Origin: Caprella mutica
Lineage: Eukaryota > Arthropoda > Malacostraca > Amphipoda > Caprellidae
DNA: 64,000 nucleotides
Assembly: GCA_947561585.1 (NCBI GenBank)
Contig: CANNZV010004690.1
Location: forward strand, 1 to 64,000
Direction: 5' to 3'
A program made the position numbers and the translations under genes. The notes below the pieces were generated by a model that searched no databases, was not told the origin of the DNA, and saw nothing but the letters and a program-made list of their open reading frames with translations. Positions 37,477 to 48,564 of this stretch are shown here, in pieces (the stretch's first letter is position 1; every line of letters starts with the position of its first letter).

Positions 37477-37712
37477 TGTTATAACTTTAATTAGAACAGT
37501 AGGTTTAACTGTAGATGGTTCTTAGATAATCTAGTTATACTTGCAGTTTATACTTCAGTAATTTATAAGAGTTAAGAATCCGTAAACTTCGGATATTTAA
37601 AGAGTGGATAAGAGACACAACTTTACTCAAGAGCTGCTGAATACAGACTGAACTGAACAGTAAGGAACACACATAACACATCATGAACGTTAGGAATACT
37701 TAGGTTACAACA
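37477..37712 (-). repeat. 5' LTR and primer-binding-like site of the Ty3 element
   Basis: The LTR is followed on the minus strand, after about six bases, by TGGCGACGAGAAAAT (37456-37470). This position and its TGGCGAC start suit a tRNA primer-binding site. Differences from the 3' LTR include single substitutions and no large indels. Confidence 0.88.
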
Positions 37713-38030
37713 AGTTAATATGATTTTTTATTGGGGCCATATAAAAATCATCTCGAGTCCACCTTAAGCAACAGTGACCGCAATTATGATGGATTACTGA
37801 AAAACTTATTTCAAATGATTAATTTTCTAAGTAATCAGCATTGCAATGAATTATATGTTCTGTTTTTCTTCCACGAAATAATCTATTTTGAATATATCTC
37901 CTCGTTTCAAGAAATAGAATGAGCAAGTAATCTACTATGTGCCTTGCATTGCTAGGCACAATATCTGTCTATTCACATAACTTATATTCATTCATTCGTA
38001 CATATATAGTCAAGACATTAATTTGTATGC
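37713..38030. other. Flank between two elements, nothing recognised
   Basis: A 63-codon open frame begins in the flank of the Ty3 element but shows no motif or splice context. Confidence 0.4.
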
Positions 38031-38039
38031 ACCATCAAT

Positions 38040-38798
38040 GGTTCTAGGTAAATTGCCCGAAAACAATAATTGCTCGAAAGACAATTGCTCGAATTATCAA
38101 ATTGCTCGAATGAACAAAATTGATCAAATTATAAAATTGCACTGTTTTCGATTTTATAAAAGTCAATTATTCATGTAGTTGAGCTGCACCTAACAATCTT
38201 TGTTTCTTTTTAGTAATTGATCATTAATCATTCTATAAATGATTTTAATTATTATTCATTCTGCATAATCATTTTTAGACCGTTTGTGTCATCTCGTATC
38301 TAACATGTGAATTGGAATCATGTGGTGGAACAGTACTATTCATGTTTTTTTTTTATCAAAAAACCTGAAGAAAATTGTAGATTTATTAAAACTCTGCCAA
38401 AAGTTTAAGTTATTTCACCTATTGAGGTGCCACATATAAATTTTCGTTTTTTTTGAAAAAAAACATGAATAGTACTGATTCACCACATAATTCCAATTTA
38501 CATGTTACATACGAGATGACACAAACGGTATAAAAAAAGATTATGCAGAATGAAAAATAATTAAAATCATTTACAGAATGATTAATGATCAATTACTAAA
38601 ACGAAACAAAGATTGTTAGGTACAGCTCAACTTCATGAATAACTGACTTTTATAAGATCGAAAATGTAGAATTTTATAATTCGAGCAATATTGTTCATTC
38701 GAGCAATTTGATAATTCAAGCAATTGTTCATTCGAGCAATTGTTCGTTCGAGCAATGGTTTTTCGAGCATTTATCTCTCGAGCAATTTACCGGCTACT
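38040..38798. mobile_element. Foldback element 5, arms of TTCGAGCAATTGT repeats, near-perfect 9-bp duplication
   Basis: The element is 759 bp, with ACCATCAAT at 38031-38039 and ACCATTAAT at 38799-38807 (8 of 9 identical). It starts GGTTCTAGGTAAATTGC and its other end, read inward, starts AGTAGCCGGTAAATTGC. The arms are arrays of AATTGCTCGAA-type units (about four left, seven right). Unlike elements 3 and 4, the inverted symmetry continues through the interior: CATGAATAGTACT and CACATGTTA-like blocks flank the centre near 38.35-38.47 kb, so nearly the whole element is a giant hairpin. A second, half-length copy is at 48.13-48.53 kb. Confidence 0.88.
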
Positions 38799-38807
38799 AC
38801 CATTAAT

Positions 38808-40512
38808 AGACGAATGCGATCCATCAAGTCAGTACTCAGTCAACCATTGAGTGAAATCGTTCAGAGAAATTGAATGACTTGATTGCTGAAAACAGATTCA
38901 TTGCATTATTTAAAATCATTGCACTTTGATCATTGGAATACATATATTATAAGAACAACGTAAGCATTATTTCTGTAAAAATCATCAAACTTTATTTTCA
39001 CGTTAAGAATTGGTTTTCATTTTTTTCAATTATTGTTCAATATAATTTTTATTCTAAATACACAAGGTAAATGTATTTATTTTCTAAACATTCCTGTTAA
39101 TTAATAAAAATCATAGTAAACGTCTAGTTCCCTACTTCCAAATCACGTCACATAAACACCCCACTCCATGAAATTTACATGCTGTTATACATTCCTTTTA
39201 TTTATATAATATTATCATTCCAGAACAATCACATTCCGGATACAATTTCATTTCGGGTTGAGTATCACTTGGCGAGGGTCATTTTTCTCTATAAGCAACT
39301 AAATATGTTTCCATGTAGTGAACAATGAACATTCTCCGGGATAAAAAATCTGAATAGATTCACCTGCTGCTCCAACTTTGGTATTTATATCTCGTTTTTA
39401 AGAGCAAATTGTGTCACTGAATGTTCCGACATTGTAAAGATTTCCAGCATTTTGTAAGCTTAACGATTTATTTGTGCTTAATGGGATGGTTAATTACTGT
39501 ATGTTTTATTACAATAAACATATCATCATATTTCTTTAATAGGAAAGTATCAATACAAATTTTGTTAGAAAAATAATTAAAATATTCTTACCGTATCCCG
39601 TAGACTTGAGGCAAAACCTTACTTTTAGTCAATGAATTCTGATAAGATCTAGTCAGTAAATTTGGCACCAAATCTTTATTTCAAATGGTCTCACTGTACT
39701 GTGCATGTGAAAAAAGTAAGCTGAACAATAATAATTATAAATATTTCGGTTTTCCCAACAATAAACTAATGACATATTTAATAGGTATATTATTATATTA
39801 TTATATTACTAAAAGTAAACACTAACGAATATGAAAAAATATTAAATATTTATTCATTCTAAACGTAATAAATATTTAAGACACATTTACATATAAAAAT
39901 GAGTGCAAATTACTAGAACCCAGAAGTTCTGCAATGTTCAAGTTACTATCATATATTGACTAAAATATCAGTTATGTTTTTATGGAGTGTAAAATAGTTA
40001 TCGAAAGATAAAACCCAATCTTTCAGAGCCATGAAACCGGCCTGTGAGTCCTCTGCCCGGATCAAGGTACGGCTGGGGACTCTGACTCTAGCAATCATCT
40101 GTGAATTAATGCAGGCAATTCAACTTATATTTCAATAATCAGTATCATACCTGCAAACCTATAGTAATTAACCCAACTTCGTTATTCGTATTTAATATGT
40201 TATCCAATGTTTCACCTTTTTTATATTAAAAATATTTCAATCTGAATGAAGTTGAAAGTCAGGGCAGAATTTTTCGCAGGTTAATGTGATATTATTGAAT
40301 TATGGATTAGTTATTTTTTCACCGATCAAATATATTTGTTGAATGCCTCCATTTCATTGTTGTACAATTATTCAGAACACTAAACTGTTACTTAAGCATT
40401 TTTCTAGAGATTTTATTTTCTGCTAATGTTGGATTCATGTATCTCTATTAGCATGAAATGAAATATTATTTATCTGCTTCAAGCAAAAGGAAAGAAACTA
40501 AGTAGGTAAATA
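38808..40512. other. AT-rich stretch, no gene apart from one GC-rich island
   Basis: Only an ATTATT microsatellite near 39.79 kb and the exon-like island at about 40.03-40.11 kb (listed separately) stand out. Confidence 0.4.
40030..40136 (+). other. GC-rich exon-like island of unknown identity
   Basis: A pyrimidine-rich acceptor-like CCCAATCTTTCAG ends just before the block, and a donor-like AAG/GTACGG lies near 40067. In one frame the block reads AMKPACESSARIKVRLG and continues TLTLAIICELMQAI to a stop near 40136, about 46 codons in all. The GC content stands out sharply from its flanks. It may be a short exon, a retrocopy scrap or part of an unrecognised repeat; I do not recognise the protein. 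Confidence 0.25.
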
Positions 40513-40514
40513 TA

Positions 40515-41485
40515 CAGGAGGGTGGCGCAAAAAAGGAAACCCATTTTCAAACTACTTTATTTTACAAACTATTAAAGTTAGACATTTTCTAAGAACATCT
40601 TTTTATTCCTTTACTTTTTCTGCATGTATTTTCAAAATCTGATTAAGGTAAGACAAAAATTAAACATCCTGTAGTGAATTAGTATAATTCATTTCCATAT
40701 GGATGTTATAGCGTTAAATTATATTATTTTCTGTAACAAGTAAAGGACAATTAAAACCTTAATTATCATTTGAAAATTGATGTTTGATATAAAGTTTATA
40801 TCTTTAATAGAATCAGTTCGCTGTTAATTTGTATCTTCTATTCAAAACCCTCAAAATGAAGTTTTCAAATGAACAAAGTTTTTGTTGCGACAAGTTATTT
40901 AAGCACTGAAAGCTTTAAACAGATGCAATCTCATTTTGAATATAGCTTTCACTAACTATAAAACCATATTGACTTAAATTAATAAATTAAAAACTGAAGA
41001 AACCATTTTATTTTGAACAATTACCGATTAGGTCTTAGGAGAATAGAACGAACACATGAAAACATTAATCTTATTCATGAACTATTTATTGAAAATCCAA
41101 AAATATCAAATTATCCACCAAATTATTAAACACGATGTGAAGTATCATACTTGGTTATGAAGAAGTATTTCCATGAATGAAACTGTCAATAAACAAAACA
41201 TTAATTGAATGAAAAATAGTATGATTTACTCTTTACTACTACCATATGGAAATAAATTATGCCTATTATGAAGATTTTTTTTTTCGTCCCCGCGCAAGCC
41301 CTTTTTATTTATATTTTTTCAATTCGATGCAGGATGTTCAATTTCAGTTTTAAGTTCAACAGATTTTCATGAAAGATGCAAATAAACTATAAGAATAAAA
41401 CAATCTCTTTAGAAAATTTCTAGCCTTAATAGTTTGTAAAATATACCTATTCGAAAATGGGTTTCTTTTTTTTTGCGCCACCCTG
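40515..41485. mobile_element. Family F transposon, copy 2 (971 bp)
   Basis: TA flanks lie at 40513-40514 and 41486-41487. The ends CAGGAGGGTGGCGCAAAAAA and its complement are followed by GGAAACCCATTTTCAAA, as in copy 1. The left end carries a small insertion (AGG). The internal block CCATATGGTAG...GGGCTTGCGCGGGGACGAAAA lies near the right end here, whereas in copy 1 it is near the left end, so this copy is inverted. No coding capacity. Confidence 0.86.
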
Positions 41486-41487
41486 TA

Positions 41488-43467
41488 TATTATAAAGATT
41501 TAATCTTCCATCTTCAATATGATAAAAAGCTTTTTGCATCTAGAACAATTTAATCATTTCCATGTAGCTTTAGACAACAAATTGCTTATTTTTGAAGTAC
41601 ACGACTCTTCTTAAGACCCTTATTATAAGAAAAGATGTAATATGCGATACGGTCAGATGACATTGTATATGACAGCAGTGGAAGAAGCACCTGGAAAAGA
41701 GTCAATCAGTCAGTTTTCTAGGATGGATAGAAAAGGGGACACAAATATTTGTTTGCTCATTCTAATTATTATGAGAGTTTCATGAAGGTGATTTTGAAAG
41801 CAGTTGATATAAGTCTAGAGGACTATTTTTTGAAACATACATTCCAACAGCTTAATCTTACCATTATTTTCAAATTGTTGTAGTTTTTCGAAGATTATTT
41901 TAAACTTTTAGTAGTCTCTGTATGAGAGAAGAAACCATATTTCGGTGAACAAAATACTAAAATACTCCTGTGTAAACTCATAGGTTGTAAGTCAAGTCTC
42001 AACTGCACGTCGAAACTTTAACAGAGAATCGATTGGAACTTCTGAAGTCTGAAACTCAAAGACCTTTCGAAATACAGAATCTTAAAATACTTGCATTCAG
42101 AGTCCATTAAAACAAATGGAAAACACAGGAAATCATGAGTTTAAAATTTGATCTATATGGGTGAATAATATCGGTAGTAGTAAACAGTCCATTGTATTGT
42201 TACTGATTGATAGGTATTTAATAAACGAAAATGAATGTTGCTGCATTTGACCTCATATATTTATAAAGTAACTGTTTTTAGATACATAGATAATAAAAGC
42301 ATTAATATTGTTTTTGGTATGTGCTCAATCACTAGATATTATGCTTAAATATTTTCAAACTACTGTACCAAAATAAAACAGAACAAGAAGTAATACGCCA
42401 TTATTATACTAATAATTACAGATAGATTCTGTGCTCATATTTTGAGTTAAAATAGTCTTCCCATAATTTGATAATCTCACTTACTAATAGTAAAGTAAAG
42501 TTATGTAGAGTGAAGTTAGTACAATCGGAAACAAGGTAGAGTTCCCTTTAGCAGCTCAGAAATAATTGTAGATAACAAATTAATACAATCTGAATACACT
42601 TTTAACCGTCTTCATGTAAACTACATTATTTTCTATTATTTATTCATATAAAAAAATATAATTTTTTTATCTACAGATAAAATTCTACCGATACCTAACA
42701 CTTTTTCGAAATTAAAATTTAACCATTATGGTATGCATAAATTGCCAAGTGATGATATGTTTCCATTGCCAAGAAGCATTCAATGTAATTATTATAAACT
42801 GATCACTGACCAGAAAGAAAAATAAAACAGATCAATTAAATATTTATGAATCAAATTCTTGATAACACTGTATGAATGAATAAACCAAAGTCTTTTGTGT
42901 ACATTTACATGAACAGTTAAATCTGAGCTTATATCTGAACATAATGGCTACTATCAAAAATTATGCATTATAAGATATTTCACCATTCACGAAACTCTAC
43001 AACGTTTGAACATGAACACTAACAGTCGTAAAACAACTATATACTAAATCGTAGCTCATACCCTACTGCAGTTATAATCTGATTAAATAATTAAACCTGT
43101 ATGTATAAACTGTGGGATTGGAAGTAACAAACCTTGCGATAACAATGAGAAATTTCGAGTTTTGCAGAATATTTATAAATAGTAGTTAGTTATATTACAA
43201 ATGATATAAGTATACCAAATATTCATCCTACTATAAAGTATATATAAAGTAATTATATCCATAATTATTGTATATTATAACATCAATTATTCCAATAAGT
43301 AGCTAGAATACCATCTGCAGATATCAATCTTCCGAAGATCCAATTATTGTGAACCAACTGACACCAGCTTGTCGCAGATCACAGCCAGTGTACAATGAAG
43401 ATTGAATAGAAGCAAGGCTGATGGAATCACCGCTGTGAGAAGTGTACTCTAGTCATGTATTGTTGAG
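41488..43467. other. AT-rich stretch, nothing recognised
   Basis: No open frame above 60 codons and no paired ends. Moderately complex sequence near 43.3-43.45 kb (AGATCACAGCCAGTGTACAA) has no frame. Confidence 0.45.
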
Positions 43468-43469
43468 TA

Positions 43470-44572
43470 GGGTGGAGCGTTTTTTCAACTTTTTCGAATT
43501 CGAATTTGCATTAGTGCTAAAAAGTTTTTGGCATACTTAGTTTGAATGCATAAAAAATTTCAGACCTATCGTATGTCAATCTTCATCTGCCAACATAGCT
43601 TCGTAAAATCGAAAAATTATGAAAAACTGGTTGCTATTGAAAAATTAAAAAAAAAAATCGTCCATCAATTTTGCATTAGTGATAAAGTTCATTAGAAAGG
43701 TATATTATAATTAGCTTTCAAATTTGAAATCATTGTTACATCATCTTCATTTGCCAAAAGCAGCATGAAAATATCGTTCAATGGTCGTTCTTACATAAAT
43801 TCAAATTGAAAATAAACCTCACCTCAATTGGCAATTATTACGTGATATAATCATTATTGTTCTGAATACTACTCTCAAATTCCAAGCTTGCAACAACTTA
43901 TCTTTTACTGCAGCTTGTGCCCAAAAATGGTTTTCATAACGAATGCTCACCGATATTCAATTGACATTTGTATAGGTACATTATCCAAATTCGCTGAGGA
44001 CGCCACTTAATTTATTTCAAAGTATTTTAAAAAAAATTCCAGATCTATCCATGTCAAAGTGGCTTTACATCGAGTGCCACCCCACCCATCCCAGCCTCTA
44101 AACCAATGATGAGCAAGGTTCTCCTTTAACACTGGAAAAAAAATTCTTTCGTTCAAATACTGTAAATTTCTTCCTTCTATCAATTTTGCTTTGGCAACTG
44201 AAGTAGAGGCTTTAGTGACTATCTTGATGTATCGTTTCACAGCTAGATTATGGTTACAAAAAGGAGTAATTGTTTGAAAAAATTTCTATATCCACTAAAC
44301 TGACTAAAGCATGCTGCAACTTTTCTATACTGAAGCGTCGTGTTAATGGTGGCTCCTCTAATTGCGTATCTTGGGAATTTATCCTCAGGTGATAGGCAGG
44401 TGTATCGAACTCCAATTTCTGCATTATTACTCCTTCAAGAAGCTCTCAAGTCGGTTCTAGATATGAAAATACTTCTTATGAATGATACAATGCCAACAAC
44501 AAGTATGCCAACAACTATTCCGCACTAATGCAAATTCGAATTCGAAAAAAATAAAAAAAAAACGCTCAACCC
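43470..44572. mobile_element. Unclassified TA-flanked DNA transposon, 1103 bp
   Basis: TA lies at 43468-43469 and 44573-44574. The ends GGGTGGAGCGTTTTTTCAAC and GGGTTGAGCGTTTTTTTTTT (right end read inward) both lead into TTTTTTCGAATTCGAATTTG then CATTAGTG, an unusually clean ~50-bp inverted repeat. The interior has two weak open stretches. A minus-strand frame at 44007-44240 continues in an upstream frame fragment (LEFDTPAYHLRINSQ) near 44.45 kb. A plus-strand frame lies at 44340-44528. Neither matches a transposase I recognise. The TA duplication fits IS630/Tc1/mariner or pogo, but the ends do not match the other families here. Confidence 0.82.
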
Positions 44573-44574
44573 TA

Positions 44575-44957
44575 TAGTTTAAGCTGCTTGTAGGGTCGAT
44601 GAACATTATATTTTTCTAACATAAAATGATTGTAAAGTCAATTTGAAATTAGATACTGGTTCACTAATTTAATTCTTTTCTGCACAAGTAATAGATTTAT
44701 TCATTTTTGTATTGAAAAAAACAGTATACACAATATTGAGTATTCCAGATATTGTTAGAACTCTAAAGGTAGCCGAATCAACGTTTTAATAAATTCTGAA
44801 TTGATTTGAAGAGTAACCGGTAAAGATGCCTTAAGTGATAATTCGACTAATCGTTAATCCAACAATCAGATGAAACCAAAAGAACATGATAAGAAAGATG
44901 TCAAGATACAGAAACTGAGTGATAAATGAAACAATAATAAAGAAACAATGTCATGAG
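44575..44957. other. Spacer between two elements, nothing recognised
   Basis: AT-rich sequence without open frames or repeats. Confidence 0.4.
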
Positions 44958-45873
44958 GGTTCTAGGTCAATTTGCCGAAAGCACATTCGCCGAAAATAAG
45001 ACAATTTTTAGCAGACTAAGGTTTACTACAAAAATTTAAGTTTATTGAAAATCCTGTGTTAAATGATTATTTAAAATTGATCAAATTTTTTAGTACCTAT
45101 AAATTAAACGGTAATTAGTTGTCTGATTTTAATGCCATATATATGCTTGCTCTTAGTCCCATTATAAAAGTTTTTAAATAAATTTAGTTGTATTTATTAA
45201 ATAATAAATGTTTAATCCATTTATTCTAACATAAACTTTTCCATTCTTTAAAAGGAATTGCTAAACAAAATTGATTTTGACTTCCTTTTTGTACTCAAGT
45301 ACATTTCTCTCCATATTGTCAATATCTTATAAAAGGAATAGTTATATGAATATTCTTAAAACCTAGAAATAAATCTGTTTTAACTGTACCTTCAATAGTT
45401 CTTGAAATATACGAATTTAAATTTGGTTGATTTTTTTGTGGGTCGCCCTGTATAATGAAAGCTTCACGAGTTACTCACAGTAGCGGACTGATTCTACAAT
45501 GTATTTAGAAGGAGTTAAATAAAGTAAAGTGAGACCAACACGAAAAAAATCTTTTTATTTTGTAACTGATAATTGTACACAGAAAACAGGATTAACATAG
45601 AATTAATAAACTGACACAAATAATGCTACAATAACATTATATATGAGTTAATTAATTAAGTTAACGTAAATACCATAAAGTTGAACCAATAATTATGTGG
45701 AATATTGTAAAGTAATTTATACACTTGTATGTAAATTCATCTATATGTAATATCATCTGGACATATGAGATACATTTGTTTACCTTTTTAAATAATCAGA
45801 TTTTTTTCGACGAATGTGTCGTTCGGGAATGAGTTGTGCGGCGAATGTGTTTTCGGCGAATGGACCGGTCACC
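44958..45873. mobile_element. Foldback element 6, arms of TTCGGCGAATGTG repeats, with a nested family F end
   Basis: The element is 916 bp, flanked by TGTCATGAG (44949-44957) and CGTCATGAA (45874-45882), 7 of 9 matching. It starts GGTTCTAGGTCAATTTGCCG, almost the same outer bases as element 5; the right end read inward is GGTGACCGGTCCATTCGCCG. The arms carry two units left (GCCGAAAGCACATTCGCCGAA) and four right. Near 45429-45456 the interior contains TTTTTTTGTGGGTCGCCCTG then TAT, a diverged family F terminus with about 150 bp of matching internal sequence. So a family F fragment is nested here or was captured. Confidence 0.8.
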
Positions 45874-45882
45874 CGTCATGAA

Positions 45883-48124
45883 ATATATTTAATTGAAGGG
45901 AGAAGAAGGTTCAAATCATATTTAACTCTTGTGAGTGAAGAGTTCAGTGTTATATGAAACTTTTACTTGCAGAGAATTGGAGAAAGGGGAAACAAAACTA
46001 AGGGTGTGTAACGGGTCCAGTGCTAGATAAATCCTTTCCCCGATATGACAGAGCAAAAATAGATAAAATCATTAGATGGTTGTATCACCTCATCTGATTT
46101 CAAATTGTTTCATTTAAGATAAAAAATGAACTGCATTTTGATAAGAATTATGTTTTTGACCAATATAATTACACACTATAGTATGAAAGTCTTCTTAGGA
46201 CATCACAGTCAAACAACACAATTAAAGTACTCAGACATCAATATCCTACCTTCGTGATGGTACCAAGGTTGTCTTGACTCCATTAGTTAATAAATTAGTA
46301 TATTGCTTTGAACTTTTGCCTACAAAAACAATGGTCATTCGTCCGTCGTTGCTTGCGTTTCGAGGTTCTATTCAGCTATTAAGATAACACTCGAAACCCA
46401 GAAGATTTAATATGTATGATAATGCAATAAATTATTATGAAAAATGAACTACCTACATTGAGATTAAGCAGTGCTTTATTTAACCCAAAAGTATCAACAA
46501 TTACGAAAAAATTATATATTTCATTTTTTGAATACTAATGAAAATATTCCAATTAATAATTGAGAGTATTTTGTAGGCAGAGGCAATAATTATAATAAAA
46601 TTTCCCTCATTTTTAAAATGTTTGAAACTTTTGTTGCTATTACATTAGGAAAACTTTTCAAACTTTCAAAGAGGAACTGAACCATACCCATGCTTAGTAT
46701 AGTATATGAAATTAAAAATATACACGCTCTGTATGATATATATCATACAGTAATTTTTCTCCATCAGAGGTTTTTTGAGAGTTTAGAAAAGTTGTTTTCA
46801 ATTACAATCGTAATGAGATACTTGCATGCGAATGAAATATTGAAATGATGTGTTTTAATTCCATTTTTGAATAGATTATATGTATAGAAAAGAACAGCGT
46901 GAGTTTAATAGAAATAATTTAGACTCAAGTACAGTTAGAGGGCAATTTATATCAGGAATAAAATACAATTAATTGCTCGAAATGTATCTATGTGAAATAT
47001 GACATTATCTCTTTTCAAAATGGATTATCCATTGTTTAATTCCATGCATAGCGACTATTTTGTAATTCGTCAATCCCACAGCGTGAATCTAGATTTTTAG
47101 TGGAACTCAATTTAATATATTTTATCTAGGTCGTAATGTGATCTGATATTTGAATACATTGACAGAAATATTGGAAAAGATATACAAATTGTTAGTAACT
47201 GTTTTCTCGTCAATTTTAAGTATGTTCCAAAATTAAAAGTAGGAAATATTCGAATCTGTCGAATCTTTTTTAGTGGTTACAAACGAAACGGTTTAGGACG
47301 TAGGTACATATCTGATACTTAGGCTGAAACTGAGGTTAGCTGTAACATCATTCATTATATTATTACATAAATTATGTGCAGTAATGGAGTCATAATAGAG
47401 AGCAACCTCAGCCAATATCTATTTTTTCATTAAATTCGTTGTGATGTAAAAAAAATCTGAATTGTTACATTGCAAAATTTAGTTCATTAGCAATATATAT
47501 AAGTGTTGACATTTCCAACAGTGCCTTAACTTGATATATCTTATTTAACACGTACTGTTTTTTTTGAATAACTTTAAAATCATTTAAAATTCATTAGTAT
47601 TACATTAAAAGGTATTATTATTTACATAAAAGTTTCCAAAACAAACTTATCAGAAACATTAAATGCTTCAAAAAAATTTCTCCGTATTATATAAGTAGTA
47701 GCATAATTCAAATTTGTTAGAATATAGAGTGGTACTGTCAGGTGCGGGCTGATAAAAGTTAAGTGGGTTTTCACTTAAATATATGATGGCCAATAAAAAT
47801 ATTATGAATGAGATTGTTGTTATATTTCATTGCATTCATGATTCAATCAAAAATTGTCTCCTTTTTCTTTTATTATTCTTCGATGACGTGGGATTATTAA
47901 CATTTAGTCTTCTTTTTCGGGACTATTAATATACAGTAGTGCATATTTTCTGCATTAAGATGGAAAATGTACTAGATTTTATTCATATGCTGTGTTACTG
48001 AAGGAAAATCAGAATAAATCATGGAGGGGGGGGGGGTTGAAATTGATGCTGAAGCGTATGAGATTTGGAGAGTGCCACATGTGATCAGGTGATCCCTCGT
48101 TTCTGCCAGGTTTCAAGAAGTGAT
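45883..48124. other. AT-rich stretch with a perfect palindrome and a G run
   Basis: The perfect 22-bp palindrome CTGTATGATAT/ATATCATACAG lies at 46729-46750. A poly-G run lies near 48026-48037 inside ATGGAGGGG...TTGAAATTG. No coding frame is supported. Confidence 0.5.
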
Positions 48125-48127
48125 CAA

Positions 48128-48527
48128 AAAAACATGAATAGTAGTGATTCACCATATAATTTCAATCACATGTTACATACGAGATGACACAACCGATCTA
48201 AAAAAAGATTATGCAGAATGAGTAATAATTAAAATCATTTATAGAATGATTAATGATCAGTTACTAAAACGAAACAAGGATTGTTAGGTGCAGCTCCACT
48301 TCATGAATAACTGACTTTTAGAAAATCGAAAACTGTGCAATTTTATAATTCGAGCAATTTTGTTCATTCGAGCAATTTGATAATTCGAGCAATTGTTCAT
48401 TCGAGCAATTGTTCGTTCGAGCAATTGTTTTTCGAGCAATTGTCTTTCGAGCAATTGTTCATCCGAGCAATTGTTTTACGAGCAATTGTTTTCGAGCAAT
48501 TGTCTTTCGAGCAATTTACCGGCTACC
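48128..48527. mobile_element. Half copy of foldback element 5 with an expanded right arm
   Basis: From AACATGAATAGTAGTGATTC onward this follows 38461-38798 closely and ends GCAATTTACCGGCTACC, the same terminus. The left half is missing. The arm has about 11 GAGCAATTG units against seven in the 38-kb copy; the extra units are near-identical, so they arose by recent local expansion. Two overlapping 64-71 codon frames here are translations of the repeat, not genes. Confidence 0.85.
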
Positions 48528-48564
48528 GTATTATACACATACACATATAGCATTGTACACTGTA

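Larger units (their letters stand above)
32523..37712 (-). mobile_element. Ty3/gypsy (Mag-like) LTR retrotransposon, degenerate, with nested insertion
   Basis: It is on the minus strand. The two LTRs (32523-32758 and 37477-37712, ~235 bp) differ at about six positions, roughly 97% identical by eye. They end TGTTGTAAC...GTTATAACA, and a 4-bp AGTT flanks both sides. A primer-binding-like TGGCGACGAGAAAAT lies just inside the right LTR, and a purine tract AAAGGAGAGGAAA precedes the left LTR. Gene order is gag with zinc knuckles, protease, reverse transcriptase, RNase H, integrase, as in Ty3 elements. The integrase style points to the Mag/K02A2.6 group. Without the foldback insertion the element would be about 4.6 kb. 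Seven or so stops and at least three frame breaks disable it, despite similar LTRs. Confidence 0.93.

Noticed and set aside
48360..48520. Regularly spaced short repeats reminiscent of a CRISPR array
   Set aside because: Units are directly tandem at ~15 bp with no unique spacers, occur in inverted pairs around transposon-like ends, and the DNA is eukaryotic in character.
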